Below are positions 25,640 through 37,093 of a stretch of 64,000 nt of DNA, one piece after another. Under the pieces are notes generated by a model that was given only the letters and a program-made list of their open reading frames with translations, did not search any database and had not been told where the DNA came from. The number at the start of each line of letters is the position of its first letter. Within the stretch, counting starts at the first letter, position 1. The translations under genes and the position numbers were made by a program. Origin of the DNA: Arsukibacterium sp. MJ3 (GTDB taxonomy: Bacteria; Pseudomonadota; Gammaproteobacteria; Enterobacterales; Alteromonadaceae); NCBI RefSeq assembly GCF_000987765.1, contig NZ_LAHP01000005.1:1-64000 (forward strand). The letters run 5' to 3'.

Positions 25640-26109
25640 GTTGTGCCCATTGCCTCACTGGCATTAATAATAAGTTGGTAAAGTTGCTCATTTGATTCGC
25701 AGTGGCGTATTTTACGCGTTAACTCTTTTTGACTGAGCAACCTGGCAATGCCGGCCAGCGTAGTCAAATGGGCCTGACATTGCTCTTCCGGGATCAAAAT
25801 GGCACAGAAAATATCTACTGCCTGATTGTCGATAGCGTCGAAGGCAATAGCCTCTTTGGTGACCACAAATATCAGAATGGGCTCAGTTACCGTTTTTAGC
25901 TTGCCGTGCGGAATAGCAATACCGCCACCAATGCCAGTCGACCCGAGTTTTTCACGGGTCATCAGTGATTCTAAAATAGTGTACTCGCTCATTTCAGGTA
26001 AACGCTGATGGGCCAGTTCGGCAATATATTCAAGAATTCGTTTTTTGCTGTTAAAAAGAACTGCACTCTTGGTGCAGTTCTCGGCTAGCATAGTGCTTAT
26101 ATTAATCAT
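25636..26109 (-). CDS. ptsN: Nitrogen PTS enzyme IIA PtsN
   Basis: A 157-residue EIIA-Ntr protein. The phosphorylated His is in [11 protein letters not shown], with the family segments [10 protein letters not shown] before it and [17 protein letters not shown] after it. The gene lies in the conserved rpoN-hpf-ptsN-rapZ-ptsO order. It regulates potassium transport and other processes by protein contacts; it has no transport partner here. Confidence 0.93.
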   Translation of the reverse strand: MINISTMLAENCTKSAVLFNSKKRILEYIAELAHQRLPEMSEYTILESLMTREKLGSTGIGGGIAIPHGKLKTVTEPILIFVVTKEAIAFDAIDNQAVDIFCAILIPEEQCQAHLTTLAGIARLLSQKELTRKIRHCESNEQLYQLIINASEAMGTT

Positions 26110-26116
26110 AATTTAA

Positions 26117-26404
26117 TTAGTGTCGGGCTACTTTTTCTTTATGTTTAATAACTTGCCTATCGAGTTTGTCAATTAACTGGTCGATAGCCGCATACATATT
26201 TTCATCTTCAGATGCCGCAAAAACTTCACCGCCATTTAAATGCAGCTTAGCTTCGGCAATCTGTTTCAATTTTTCCACGTTTAGGATCACATGTACATTG
26301 TTAATATGATCAAAGTGACGTTCAAGCTTGGCAAATTTGGTGTCTACGTACTCTTTTAATGCAGCAGTAATTTCTACATGACGACCAGTTATGTTGATTT
26401 GCAT
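26117..26404 (-). CDS. hpf: Ribosome hibernation promoting factor, short form
   Basis: A 95-residue protein of the HPF/YfiA family (MQINITGRHVEITAALKEYV, AKLHLNGGEVFAASEDENMYAAIDQLIDKLDRQ). It lacks the C-terminal dimerisation domain of long HPF, so it would act with RMF in 100S ribosome formation, as in other gammaproteobacteria. It sits 26 bases behind rpoN. Confidence 0.93.
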   Translation of the reverse strand: MQINITGRHVEITAALKEYVDTKFAKLERHFDHINNVHVILNVEKLKQIAEAKLHLNGGEVFAASEDENMYAAIDQLIDKLDRQVIKHKEKVARH

Positions 26405-26430
26405 AGACGTTATCCTTTTGTTTGGGCGAC

Positions 26431-27927
26431 CTAAACCAAGGTCTTGCGTTGATTTGATGGCGGAATAAACAATGCTTCACGATACTTGGCGATGGTACGC
26501 CGTGCTACGTTAATACCTTGCTCTAATAATATATCTGCCATCTTACTGTCACTTAGCGGTTTAGCTGGGTTTTCAGCAGCCACCAGTTTTTTTATAAAAG
26601 CGCGAATTGCCGTTGATGAACATTCACCACCACTTTCTGTACTAACATGACTGGAGAAAAAGAATTTAAGTTCGAAAATGCCTCTTGGCGTATGCATAAA
26701 TTTCTGAGTAGTAACCCGGGATATTGTCGATTCGTGCATCCCAACCATTTCAGCTACGTCATTCAGCACCATCGGTTTCATCGCTTCTTCGCCGTGTTCA
26801 AAAAAAGCTTGTTGCTGTTGGACTATACAGTTGGCTACCTTTAATAATGTGTCGTTGCGGCTCTCGAGGCTTTTTAAAAACCATTTTGCCTCCTGTAGAT
26901 GTGAGCGAATAAATTGGGTATCAGCCGTGTTCTTGGCGGTACGTGACATTACTGCATATTGTTGGTTTATTCTTACTTTGGGCATAGCATCCGGGTTAAG
27001 TTCAACCAGCCAGCGGCCTTTTACTTTATTTACCGATACATCCGGAATGACATATTGTTGTTGCTGGCGAATAACGTCTGCACCTGGTCTTGGGTTTAAG
27101 CTAAGGATCAGCCGCATCACTTCTTTTAGCTCATCCTCTTTCAGTTTAGTCACCCTCATCAAAGAACGAAAGTCCCGATTGGCTAAAAAGTCAGTATGTT
27201 CTTTAATGACATGCATGGCCTGTTGCAAAAAAGGCGTTAGCGGCGAAAATTGACGTAACTGCACTAATAAACATTCGGCAATGGTGCGGGCACCGACGCC
27301 CACCGGATCAAATAACTGAATACGTTTAATAACGGCTTCAACTTCATCGGCTTCAACATCAGCCAAGCCAAGCGATTCCAGAATTTCAGCAACATCTATA
27401 GTGAGTAAACCGCTTTCATCAATGGCTTCTATAATAACTTCGGCAATTGCTAAGTCGGTTTCAGAAAAGGGGGTAAGTTGCATTTGCCAGCGTAAATAAT
27501 CTTGCAGTGTTTCGCTGGTTTCACCCTGAAAAACCATATCATCGTCAGGTGGTGAACCGGCACTGACCGAGGTCGCACTGATTAAGTCATCCCAATTATT
27601 ATCTAACGGTAAGTCATCTTGCAGGCCTTGTTCACTCATTGATTCGCTGCTATCACGCTCAGCAATTTCAGTCAGGTTTTCTTGAGCGGCATCGTTAGTT
27701 TCGTCAGAGGAAGAGCGTTCATCATTGTCGTTAACATTACAACTGTCAGGGTCGGCAGAAAAGCTTTCAAACTCATCTTCACTTTCTAACAGTGGATTGG
27801 CATCTAATGCTTCCTGAATTTCCTGTTGCAATTCCATGGTTGACAGCTGCAGTAAGCGAATAGCTTGCTGTAACTGGGGTGTCATTGTAAGTTGCTGACC
27901 GAGCCGAAGTTGCAAAGAGGGTTTCAT
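26431..27927 (-). CDS. rpoN: RNA polymerase sigma-54 factor
   Basis: A 498-residue protein. The N-terminal Q/L-rich activator-responsive region I ([23 protein letters not shown]) is followed by an acidic region II (about residues 50-125), the core-binding and DNA-binding domains ([19 protein letters not shown]) and the RpoN box ([17 protein letters not shown]) near the C-terminus. It directs transcription from -24/-12 promoters with enhancer-binding activators. It follows lptB by 46 bases and heads the hpf-ptsN-rapZ-ptsO run. Confidence 0.95.
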   Translation of the reverse strand: MKPSLQLRLGQQLTMTPQLQQAIRLLQLSTMELQQEIQEALDANPLLESEDEFESFSADPDSCNVNDNDERSSSDETNDAAQENLTEIAERDSSESMSEQGLQDDLPLDNNWDDLISATSVSAGSPPDDDMVFQGETSETLQDYLRWQMQLTPFSETDLAIAEVIIEAIDESGLLTIDVAEILESLGLADVEADEVEAVIKRIQLFDPVGVGARTIAECLLVQLRQFSPLTPFLQQAMHVIKEHTDFLANRDFRSLMRVTKLKEDELKEVMRLILSLNPRPGADVIRQQQQYVIPDVSVNKVKGRWLVELNPDAMPKVRINQQYAVMSRTAKNTADTQFIRSHLQEAKWFLKSLESRNDTLLKVANCIVQQQQAFFEHGEEAMKPMVLNDVAEMVGMHESTISRVTTQKFMHTPRGIFELKFFFSSHVSTESGGECSSTAIRAFIKKLVAAENPAKPLSDSKMADILLEQGINVARRTIAKYREALFIPPSNQRKTLV

Positions 27928-27973
27928 TTACGTCTTTTTCTCTCCTGAAGCAGGCGTTAATTGTTTTTCTTAA

Positions 27974-28696
27974 CTATAGCCTGAATTGCTCGCCTAGGTA
28001 TACATCCCGAACCTGCTGATTCACTAATACTTCTTGCGGGGGACCGGCTGCAATAAGTTCGCCATGACTAACAATGTAAGCCATTTCACAAACATCGAGG
28101 GTTTCTCTGACGTTATGATCGGTAATTAGCACCCCAATACCGCGTTGTCCCAGATGCTGAATAATTTTTTTAATATCGAGAACTGAAATGGGATCAACGC
28201 CGGCGAACGGTTCGTCAAGTAAAATAAATGCAGGGTCGGCAGCCAGCGCTCTGGCAATTTCTACTCGCCGGCGCTCACCGCCTGACAAGCTCATCCCCAG
28301 ATTATTTTTAATATGGCCGATATGAAACTCTTCCAGTAAATCATCAGCTAGTTCAGCGCGCTTGGTGTTGCTAAGTGTTTTACGGGTTTGCAAAATGGCT
28401 AGCAAATTATCGTACACGGTTAATTTACGGAAAATAGAGCTTTCTTGAGGCAAATAACCGATTCCAGCACGGGCTCTGGCGTGAATAGGGTCAAACGTAA
28501 TGTCCTGACCATTTAAGGTAATGTGGCCTTTGTCTGATGGCACTAAGCCGACAATCATATAAAAAGTGGTTGTTTTTCCGGCACCGTTCGGGCCAAGCAA
28601 ACCAACAATCTGACCCGCACTGACTTCCAGGCTAACATCTTTTACTACCTGACGGCCGTTATAGCTTTTTGCCAGATGCGCTGCCACTAACTTCAT
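27974..28696 (-). CDS. lptB: Lipopolysaccharide export ATP-binding protein LptB
   Basis: A 240-residue ABC ATPase: Walker [11 protein letters not shown]-loop [12 protein letters not shown], signature LSGGERRR, Walker [14 protein letters not shown], switch His in ITDHNVRE. It powers LPS extraction from the inner membrane with LptF/G (not in this window). It overlaps lptA by four bases. Confidence 0.95.
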   Translation of the reverse strand: MKLVAAHLAKSYNGRQVVKDVSLEVSAGQIVGLLGPNGAGKTTTFYMIVGLVPSDKGHITLNGQDITFDPIHARARAGIGYLPQESSIFRKLTVYDNLLAILQTRKTLSNTKRAELADDLLEEFHIGHIKNNLGMSLSGGERRRVEIARALAADPAFILLDEPFAGVDPISVLDIKKIIQHLGQRGIGVLITDHNVRETLDVCEMAYIVSHGELIAAGPPQEVLVNQQVRDVYLGEQFRL

Positions 28697-29187
28697 TGAT
28701 TTTCCTTGGTCTGTGGTGTGAAAATGGTGGTTACCCGTTTTTTCTGTTCACCACTTTCTGCACTGATTTGCTGGGTTTCAATGTTATAGCGGATCACCGC
28801 TGCCTCAACCTGGCTACCACTTTGGGTGAGCGATGCATTGCCACTTAACGTAAGCGTACGGCTGGCTCTGTCATAGCGTATTTCTGCTGCGGTAGCGGTT
28901 ACAGGTTTAGCACCATCTAATAGCTGGCTGTATTGCACCGGCGACCCCTTGGCGAGAAAAATTTCATTACCTTTGCCCGCACTGGCGTTAATTTCTAACC
29001 GATCAGCCTTAATATTTAAGCTACCCTGGCTTACTTCTACGTTATCCATATATACCGAAACATTTTCTTTAATAGACGTTTCGTTATTTTCAGAGGTCAC
29101 GGCGATAGGTTGGCTGTAATCCGGCTCATTGGCATAACTATTTGCTGCCAGTAGGGCAAAAAGAAATAAAAACGTAGTGTTATTCAT
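28693..29187 (-). CDS. lptA: Lipopolysaccharide transport periplasmic protein LptA
   Basis: A 164-residue exported protein with a signal peptide (cleavage about ANSYA) and an OstA beta-jellyroll ([42 protein letters not shown]). It forms the periplasmic bridge between LptC and LptD. It overlaps both lptC and lptB. Confidence 0.92.
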   Translation of the reverse strand: MNNTTFLFLFALLAANSYANEPDYSQPIAVTSENNETSIKENVSVYMDNVEVSQGSLNIKADRLEINASAGKGNEIFLAKGSPVQYSQLLDGAKPVTATAAEIRYDRASRTLTLSGNASLTQSGSQVEAAVIRYNIETQQISAESGEQKKRVTTIFTPQTKENQ

Positions 29188-29731
29188 TTGAGTATACCGT
29201 CTCCAGATGCTTGATAATGCGCAGTTTTTGCTCTGTCAAATCTGCCTGCATGCCAATTCCATTAATATAAAAACCCTTACCGATTATTTTTATAGGCGCG
29301 TTGGTGTGTAATGTTTTGGCAGGTAACAACAGTTCAAGGGTATCGGTGTATATTCTGTCAATCAGCTCGTTGCCATTAACATTAGTAATGCTAACGTCTT
29401 GTTCCAGTATAATTTTATCGTCTGGTAGCCAAATTCCAAACTGGCTGGTTACTTGCCAGGCGGGCAGATGCTCTGCATCAAACAGCGTATATTGTGGCTG
29501 TTCAAATTGAGTAAAGCCCAGTCGTTCAAAAAACTCTAACCGTTCAGCTTTAATCAGATCGGCTACATAGCCTTGTTCATCAAATAGAGTACGGGTAACC
29601 TGTTCGGCAATATAATCGGGTAACAGTTCACGGTCGGCATAATTGGGATCGGTTTGTTGCGCCGGGTTAAACCACAGATACGTTGCGAGTAAAACTAACG
29701 CCAGCACCAGTAGCATCAAGGTTTTTTTCAT
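29180..29731 (-). CDS. lptC: LPS export inner-membrane protein LptC
   Basis: A 183-residue single-pass protein with an N-terminal anchor (LMLLVLALVLLATYLWF) and a periplasmic jellyroll domain. It receives LPS from LptB2FG and hands it to LptA. It overlaps kdsC by four bases and lptA by eight. Confidence 0.92.
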   Translation of the reverse strand: MKKTLMLLVLALVLLATYLWFNPAQQTDPNYADRELLPDYIAEQVTRTLFDEQGYVADLIKAERLEFFERLGFTQFEQPQYTLFDAEHLPAWQVTSQFGIWLPDDKIILEQDVSITNVNGNELIDRIYTDTLELLLPAKTLHTNAPIKIIGKGFYINGIGMQADLTEQKLRIIKHLETVYSNE

Positions 29732-30282
29732 GCGCTGCTGCCATCAAACTGCTGAAACTTGTGTTGACTGATCAGCAGCAGATCGGCCAGCTCGCGCACC
29801 GCACCATGGCCGCCTGGTAAACAGGTTGTATAATGCGCATGCAGCCGCAAGTAGGGGTGAGCGTCTTTTACTGCTACAGATAAACCGCACTGTTGCATTA
29901 CCTGCCAATCGGCTAAATCATCACCAATATAAGCAATTTGTTCTGCTGTTAATGCCAATTTTTGTTGTAGTTCAATAAAAGCTGCTTGTTTATTTTCTTG
30001 TGCTTGATAAACATAAGGAACGGTTAGCGAGCGCATTCGTTCAGTGACGATAGCGGAGGTGCGCCCGGTTATTACGGCAACTTCAATGCCAGCGTGACGC
30101 AGTGCTTTAATGCCGTAACCATCCCGGGTATGAAAGGCTTTAAGTTCTTCGCCGTTATTACCAAGATAAATTCGGCCATCTGAAAATACGCCATCAACAT
30201 CGCAAATTAGCAGTTTTACAGTACTGGCCCGGGCCATAACATTTTGGCTGGCCTGCTGATAAAGCTGGTCGAACAGTGACAT
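29728..30282 (-). CDS. kdsC: 3-deoxy-D-manno-octulosonate 8-phosphate phosphatase KdsC
   Basis: A 184-residue HAD-superfamily enzyme. The nucleophile motif LLICDVDGVFSDG gives Asp28/Asp30, then VAVITGRTS and a C-terminal YIGDDLADWQVM. It makes Kdo from Kdo-8-phosphate for LPS inner core. I choose ATG 30282 because it follows the kdsD stop (TAATATG) with GGGAT upstream; an ATG six codons earlier is possible. Confidence 0.92.
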   Translation of the reverse strand: MSLFDQLYQQASQNVMARASTVKLLICDVDGVFSDGRIYLGNNGEELKAFHTRDGYGIKALRHAGIEVAVITGRTSAIVTERMRSLTVPYVYQAQENKQAAFIELQQKLALTAEQIAYIGDDLADWQVMQQCGLSVAVKDAHPYLRLHAHYTTCLPGGHGAVRELADLLLISQHKFQQFDGSSA

Positions 30283-30283
30283 A

Positions 30284-31264
30284 TTACATGATCCCCGCAC
30301 GTAATAAATCGTGCATATTCATGGCGCCAATCGGTATACGCTGGCTATCAATGATAACCAAGCCATTAATTTTTTTCTGCTGCATAATTTTTAATGCTTC
30401 GCCTGCCAGCATATCAGCGCTGGCGGTAGTGCAGGGTGACGTCATCACCTGTTCTATTGGGGTGCTGTGGATATCTAGCTTCAAATCAAGTATCCGTCGT
30501 AAATCGCCATCGGTAAAAATACCTGCCAGGCTGTGGTCACTATTTACCACTGCGGTCATGCCCAGCCCTTTTTCAGAAATTTCCAGTAGTGCTTCTTTAA
30601 TGGTGGCCTGGCGTTGAACTACGGGCACAAATTGGTCTTTATGCATAACATCAGTAAGGCGAAGTAATAGCTTGCGGCCAAGGCTGCCGCCAGGATGAGA
30701 CAACGCGAAGTCATCAGCAGAAAAGCCTCGGGCATCCAGTAGTGCTACCGCCAGCGCATCACCCATGGCCAAGGTAGCAGTAGTGCTTGCTGTAGGCGCT
30801 AAGCCCAACGGACAGGCTTCTTGAGTTACCCGGACACACAAATGAATATCAGATAATTTAGCCAGGGTAGACACAGGGTTACCCGTCATGCTGATAAGGG
30901 TAATCCCAAGCCGCTTGATTACCGGCAGAATCGTTAAAATTTCTGCTGTTTCGCCTGAGTAAGAAATAGCCAGCACAATATCACCCGTAGTCAGCATGCC
31001 TAAATCGCCGTGACTGGCTTCTGCCGGGTGGACAAAAAAAGCCGGCGTACCGGTAGATGCTAACGTCGCGGAAATTTTATTAGCAATATGGCCAGATTTA
31101 CCCATACCCATCACAATGACTTTGCCTTTAATATGAAACAACAGCTGACAGGCGTGTTCAAAGTCAGCGTTAATATACTGAGCCAGCTGTCGCACCGCCT
31201 CTGCTTCAATTTGCAAAACTTCCAGCGCCCGATTACCAAACGTGTTTGTCATAGTCTTTGCCAT
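30284..31264 (-). CDS. kdsD: Arabinose-5-phosphate isomerase KdsD
   Basis: A 326-residue protein: a SIS sugar-isomerase domain (GKVIVMGMGKSGHIANKISATLASTG, ISYSGETAEI) followed by two CBS domains (from about residue 205). It converts ribulose-5-phosphate to arabinose-5-phosphate, the first committed step to Kdo. It lies 12 bases behind yrbG in the classic yrb cluster order. Confidence 0.93.
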   Translation of the reverse strand: MAKTMTNTFGNRALEVLQIEAEAVRQLAQYINADFEHACQLLFHIKGKVIVMGMGKSGHIANKISATLASTGTPAFFVHPAEASHGDLGMLTTGDIVLAISYSGETAEILTILPVIKRLGITLISMTGNPVSTLAKLSDIHLCVRVTQEACPLGLAPTASTTATLAMGDALAVALLDARGFSADDFALSHPGGSLGRKLLLRLTDVMHKDQFVPVVQRQATIKEALLEISEKGLGMTAVVNSDHSLAGIFTDGDLRRILDLKLDIHSTPIEQVMTSPCTTASADMLAGEALKIMQQKKINGLVIIDSQRIPIGAMNMHDLLRAGIM

Positions 31265-31276
31265 AGTAGAATCACA

Positions 31277-32254
31277 TTATGCCAAATGAGTGAACAGTAA
31301 ATATTGATAGCCTAAGAAACAAGCGAGCAGTATAGCACCTTCTACTCTGTTAATTCGTTGCATACGGGTGAAACGCACCGACATCACTAACATCATTAAT
31401 GTCGCGGCTATCATAACGTAACTATCACGGCTACCGGCATTAGCATCGATAACATCCGGTCCAATTACTGCGCCTAAGCCAAGCACTGCCAATATATTAA
31501 AGATATTAGAACCAATAATATTACCCAGGGCTAAGTCATCTTCGCCTTTTAAAATACCAATAATGCTGGCCGCCAGTTCTGGCAAACTGGTACCAATCGC
31601 GATAATAGTCAGGCCAATAACCAAATCACTTAGGCCGGCATAGCGGGCGATTGTCACGGCACCATGCACCAACAGTTGAGAGCTGGCCAGCAACAGCAAT
31701 AAGCCTATCACTATCCAGGAAACGGCTTTAACGGTAGAAATACTGACTACCGGAACATCGGCATTAATTTCAGCAATTAGAGGGTCATCCGGGGCGGCAT
31801 GTTTACCCCAGTAAACTAATAAAGCTAAAAAGCTGCAAAAAGCCACCAGTAACAATATTCCTTCACTGCGGGTAAGCAGGTTATCAGACAATAAATAATA
31901 GCCAAACAGCGTACAAATAAGTAGTAAAGGGAACTCGCGGCGCAACGTTAATGAAGATACCGCTATTGGCTTGAGCAGGGCGGCCGCGCCAATAACTAAT
32001 AAAATATTGGTTATGTTAGAGCCAATGGCGTTACCCACAGACGTATCAAGCTTGCCTTGCCAGGCGGCAGTAGCCGAGACCAGCATTTCGGGAGCTGAAG
32101 AACCCATAGCGACGATAGTTAGGCCGATTACCATTGGCGATATACCGCTATTACGGGCAATAGAGGACGCGCCAAACACAAAGCGATCTGCACTCCAGAT
32201 GAGTAGAACCAAGCCGACAATAACAAAAAAGACAGCAACAAAAAGTGGTGACAC
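31277..32254 (-). CDS. yrbG: Calcium/sodium antiporter of the CaCA family (YrbG)
   Basis: A 325-residue membrane protein with two inverted repeats carrying the alpha motifs GSSAPEMLVSATAAWQG...GNAIGSNITN and GTSLPELAASIIG...GNIIGSNIFN. It probably exchanges Ca2+ for Na+ or H+. It is divergent from mlaF; the 263-base gap (32255-32517) should hold both promoters, but no site stands out. Confidence 0.92.
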   Translation of the reverse strand: MSPLFVAVFFVIVGLVLLIWSADRFVFGASSIARNSGISPMVIGLTIVAMGSSAPEMLVSATAAWQGKLDTSVGNAIGSNITNILLVIGAAALLKPIAVSSLTLRREFPLLLICTLFGYYLLSDNLLTRSEGILLLVAFCSFLALLVYWGKHAAPDDPLIAEINADVPVVSISTVKAVSWIVIGLLLLLASSQLLVHGAVTIARYAGLSDLVIGLTIIAIGTSLPELAASIIGILKGEDDLALGNIIGSNIFNILAVLGLGAVIGPDVIDANAGSRDSYVMIAATLMMLVMSVRFTRMQRINRVEGAILLACFLGYQYLLFTHLA

Positions 32255-32517
32255 GAGGTAGTCCTGTAACGTACTGGATTATAATCCGCTATTTTCCGTG
32301 TTATTGCCGGTAATTGCAAAAAAACCTGCTGGTTCAGCTATCTCCTATTTTTTCGCACACTTTGTTACTAATTTTTGTAACGACTTTATCGCGCAACACG
32401 TTTACAATATTACAACTTGAAACTTGCAGCATAGCTAATTGCAAACATACAGCATTGTATGTATATTGGCTTTCCTGAAAATTAGTACCCTATAACGGCG
32501 CCAGCGGTTGCGCTCAG

Positions 32518-33333
32518 GTGGAGTCCAGTTTGTCCGATATTATGGTTGATATTCAGCACTTAAGCTTTTCCCGAGGCAAAAATCTGATATACGATGATAT
32601 GAGTATGCAGGTTCGTCGCGGCAAGGTAACGGCGATTATGGGGCCAAGCGGTATTGGTAAAACAACACTGCTGAAACTGATCGGTGGTCAGTTAAAACCT
32701 AGCCAGGGCCATATATTATTTGATGGCCAGGATATTCCGGCATTGTCCCGCGCTGATTTATATCAGGCTCGCAAGAAAATGAGCATGTTGTTTCAAAGCG
32801 GCGCGTTGTTTACCGAAATGTCGGTATTTGACAATGTGGCTTTTCCGATACGGGAACACACCAGATTGTCAGAATCGCTGATTAACATTATCGTTTTAAT
32901 GAAACTTGAATCAGTGGGATTGCGTGGTGCCCGTGATTTGATGCCAGCCGAATTGTCCGGTGGTATGGCACGTCGTGCTGCATTGGCCCGGGCTATAGCA
33001 CTAGATCCAGAATTAATCATGTATGATGAACCTTTTGCCGGTCAAGATCCGATATCGATGGGTGTTATTGTTCGTTTGATTAAAGAGCTGAATAACGCGT
33101 TAGGTTTAACCTCTATAGTGGTATCTCACGATGTGACCGAGGTAATGAGCATTGCTGACTATGTGTATCTGGTGGCTGAAAAAAAGGTTATTGGCCATGG
33201 TACTCCCGAGCAGTTGCGGCAGGACAAATCAGCACTGGTGCAACAATTTTTGTTAGGTGAGGCCGACGGCGCCGTACCTTTTCATTATAAGGCTGCGGCC
33301 TATGAGGATGAGTTAATGGAGCCGAGGCGTTGA
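32518..33333 (+). CDS. mlaF: Phospholipid transport ATP-binding protein MlaF
   Basis: A 271-residue ABC ATPase: Walker [10 protein letters not shown], signature LSGGMARR, Walker [14 protein letters not shown], switch His in VVSHDVTE. It energises MlaE in retrograde lipid transport that keeps the outer membrane asymmetric. The GTG start at 32518 gives [17 protein letters not shown], close in length to E. coli MlaF. A TTG at 32530, with AGGTGGAG six bases upstream, is a strong alternative, and ATG 32542 is a third. Confidence 0.93.
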   Translation: MESSLSDIMVDIQHLSFSRGKNLIYDDMSMQVRRGKVTAIMGPSGIGKTTLLKLIGGQLKPSQGHILFDGQDIPALSRADLYQARKKMSMLFQSGALFTEMSVFDNVAFPIREHTRLSESLINIIVLMKLESVGLRGARDLMPAELSGGMARRAALARAIALDPELIMYDEPFAGQDPISMGVIVRLIKELNNALGLTSIVVSHDVTEVMSIADYVYLVAEKKVIGHGTPEQLRQDKSALVQQFLLGEADGAVPFHYKAAAYEDELMEPRR

Positions 33334-34112
33334 TAACAGAAAAGTTACAAAATTTGGGGCGTTCAACCATCGATAATCTGGCTGGTTTTGGTCGTTCCGG
33401 TGTGATGTTGTTTGGTGCACTGGTTGGCAAACCCAATTTTCGAAAAGGCTGGCCATTACTTGTTAAGCAACTGTACGTTATTGGGGTGTTATCTTTACTG
33501 ATAATCTTGGTGTCAGGTTTATTTATTGGCATGGTGCTGGCACTGCAAGGTTATACGGTATTGGTAAAGTTTGGTGCTGAAGGTATGTTAGGGCCATTAG
33601 TGGCACTGAGTTTATTGCGAGAGCTTGGCCCGGTTGTAACGGCTTTGCTGTTTGCTGGCCGTGCAGGTAGTGCGTTAACGGCAGAAATTGGTTTAATGAA
33701 AGCCACTGAGCAGTTATCGGGCATGGAAATGATGGCAGTTGATCCGTTACGTCGAATTATAGCTCCCCGATTCTGGGCTGGGGTGATCAGTATGCCGTTG
33801 CTGGCGATGGTGTTTACTGCGGTAGGGATCCTTGGTGGTCATTTAATTGGTGTTAACTGGCTGGGAGTTGATGGTGGTAGTTATTGGTCAACCATGCAGG
33901 CGAATGTTGATTTATATCAGGATGTCGTTAATGGGCTGATAAAAAGTGTGGTATTTGCGGTAATCGTGATTTGGATAGCACTGCACAAGGGATTTGACGC
34001 AGTGCCAACATCAGAGGGTATTAGCCGGGCAACAACTCAGACGGTAGTAACAGCATCGTTAACCGTACTGGGCTTTGACTTTATTTTAACTGCATTAATG
34101 TTTGGTGGATAA
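33330..34112 (+). CDS. mlaE: Phospholipid transport permease MlaE
   Basis: A 260-residue permease with about five membrane segments and the family blocks [37 protein letters not shown] and [21 protein letters not shown]. The start is TTG, overlapping the mlaF stop; no ATG or GTG in frame fits the family's N-terminus. Length equals that of the E. coli protein. Confidence 0.94.
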   Translation: MITEKLQNLGRSTIDNLAGFGRSGVMLFGALVGKPNFRKGWPLLVKQLYVIGVLSLLIILVSGLFIGMVLALQGYTVLVKFGAEGMLGPLVALSLLRELGPVVTALLFAGRAGSALTAEIGLMKATEQLSGMEMMAVDPLRRIIAPRFWAGVISMPLLAMVFTAVGILGGHLIGVNWLGVDGGSYWSTMQANVDLYQDVVNGLIKSVVFAVIVIWIALHKGFDAVPTSEGISRATTQTVVTASLTVLGFDFILTALMFGG

Positions 34113-34113
34113 A

Positions 34114-34578
34114 ATGACCACACGGAAAATTGAAATTTTAGTAGGCGCTTTTATTGTTTTGGCAGTTGCTGCATTTTTAATGCTGGCACTAAAAGTAGCC
34201 AATGCCGGGATAAGTGGTTCAGGCCAAAGTTATGTTTTGTATGCTAAGTTTGAAAATATTGGCGGTCTTAAAGTCCGCTCACCTATTAAAGTGGGCGGTG
34301 TGGTAGTAGGCCGGGTCGCATCTATTGATTTAGACACGGTGTATTACACTCCAGTGGTAAAAATGGAAATTAATGAGCAATACAGTAATTTTCCAGAAAC
34401 CAGCTCAGTAGCGATTTTAACTTCTGGTTTGCTAGGAGAGCAATATTTAGGCCTGCAGCCAGGTTTTATTGACGAAACAGTGCAGATTTTGGCTGATGGT
34501 GACTCTATTCAGGACACACGTTCTGCGATAGTGCTAGAAGAGCTTATTGGCCAATTCTTGTTTAACCGAGGGAATTAA
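34114..34578 (+). CDS. mlaD: Phospholipid transport MCE-domain protein MlaD
   Basis: A 154-residue protein: an N-terminal membrane anchor (EILVGAFIVLAVAAFLMLALKVA) then one MCE domain (YAKFENIGGLKVRSPIKVGGVVVGRV, SGLLGEQYLGLQPG). It forms the hexameric periplasmic ring on MlaFE. I use ATG 34114; a GTG four codons earlier overlaps mlaE and is less likely. It lacks the long C-terminal tail of the E. coli protein. Confidence 0.93.
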   Translation: MTTRKIEILVGAFIVLAVAAFLMLALKVANAGISGSGQSYVLYAKFENIGGLKVRSPIKVGGVVVGRVASIDLDTVYYTPVVKMEINEQYSNFPETSSVAILTSGLLGEQYLGLQPGFIDETVQILADGDSIQDTRSAIVLEELIGQFLFNRGN

Positions 34579-34580
34579 CC

Positions 34581-35255
34581 GTGAAATTTATATCAATTAA
34601 AGCATTGTTGTTGGTCGCTATAGCCGTGGCACCGGTTACAGCGTTTAGCAATGAAACTGCTGCCACGGCAGCCGTGCAGCAAGTAGTACAATATACCGAC
34701 CCGTTTAAAATGATGGAGGTGGTTGCTGATAAAACCTTCAAGCGGATTGCGCATGACCAACAGATAATTAGCGATAATAAAGAGCATTTACGATTAATTG
34801 TTAACGAAGAGCTGGTGCCTTACATTGATAGCCGCTATGCCGCTTTAACCGTAATTGGCCGCACAGTAAATTTAAAAGAGTTACCTCGTGAGGAGTTCGA
34901 TGCTTTTGTGGCGGCTTTTCAAGACTATATGGTTGCCTCCTACGCTGGTGCATTAACCTATTATAGTGATCAAAAAGTGATTATTCAGCCGGCCCGGCCA
35001 CCTGAAAATCAAAGCATTATGACTATAAAAACCCGGGTTATCGATCCTGGCAAGCCGGATATTACTATCGATTTTAAATTGCGTCGCAATCGTGGATCTG
35101 ACTATTGGTTGGTTTACGATATGGTTGCCGAAGGTATTTCATTGTTAGACAGTAAGCGGGCCGAGCTTAGCAATCTTATTCGTCAGCAAGGTGTTGCCCG
35201 GGTAACGGAATTGCTGTTAGAAAAAGCAAAAGATCCTATACAAGTGCCGGAGTAA
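34581..35255 (+). CDS. mlaC: Periplasmic phospholipid-binding protein MlaC
   Basis: A 224-residue exported protein with a signal peptide (KFISIKALLLVAIAVAPVTAF) and the Ttg2D/MlaC fold (PYIDSRYAALTVIGR, YSDQKVIIQPARP). It shuttles phospholipid between the MlaA-porin complex and MlaFEDB. The start is GTG, two bases past the mlaD stop. Confidence 0.93.
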   Translation: MKFISIKALLLVAIAVAPVTAFSNETAATAAVQQVVQYTDPFKMMEVVADKTFKRIAHDQQIISDNKEHLRLIVNEELVPYIDSRYAALTVIGRTVNLKELPREEFDAFVAAFQDYMVASYAGALTYYSDQKVIIQPARPPENQSIMTIKTRVIDPGKPDITIDFKLRRNRGSDYWLVYDMVAEGISLLDSKRAELSNLIRQQGVARVTELLLEKAKDPIQVPE

Positions 35256-35259
35256 CCTG

Positions 35260-35553
35260 GTGTCGCTAGATATTACCAATCAAGATAATACGTTACGGTT
35301 CAGTGGAGAGCTTAATCGTGACACATTAATGCGCTATTCACCTTTTAAGCTGTTAAATACGCTCAGTGGTAAGGTAATCTTTGATTTTTCTGCCCTAAGC
35401 AATGTAGACTCAGCCGGACTAGCTTGGTTAATTCAGCAAATTGGTCTGGCCCGTAAGCAGCAATTGCAAATAGCGTTTTGCAATGTTCCTGCTCAGTTAT
35501 TGGCTCTGGCTAAGGTCAGTGCCGTAACGGCCTTGTTACCTATAACAGATTAA
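35260..35553 (+). CDS. mlaB: STAS-domain protein MlaB
   Basis: A 97-residue single STAS domain (GKVIFDFSALSNVDSAGLAWLIQQI). MlaB binds MlaF and is needed for transporter activity. The GTG start at 35260 follows the mlaC stop by four bases. Confidence 0.9.
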   Translation: MSLDITNQDNTLRFSGELNRDTLMRYSPFKLLNTLSGKVIFDFSALSNVDSAGLAWLIQQIGLARKQQLQIAFCNVPAQLLALAKVSAVTALLPITD

Positions 35554-35561
35554 GGTGTAGT

Positions 35562-37087
<1,526 letters not shown>

Positions 37088-37093
37088 TGGCGT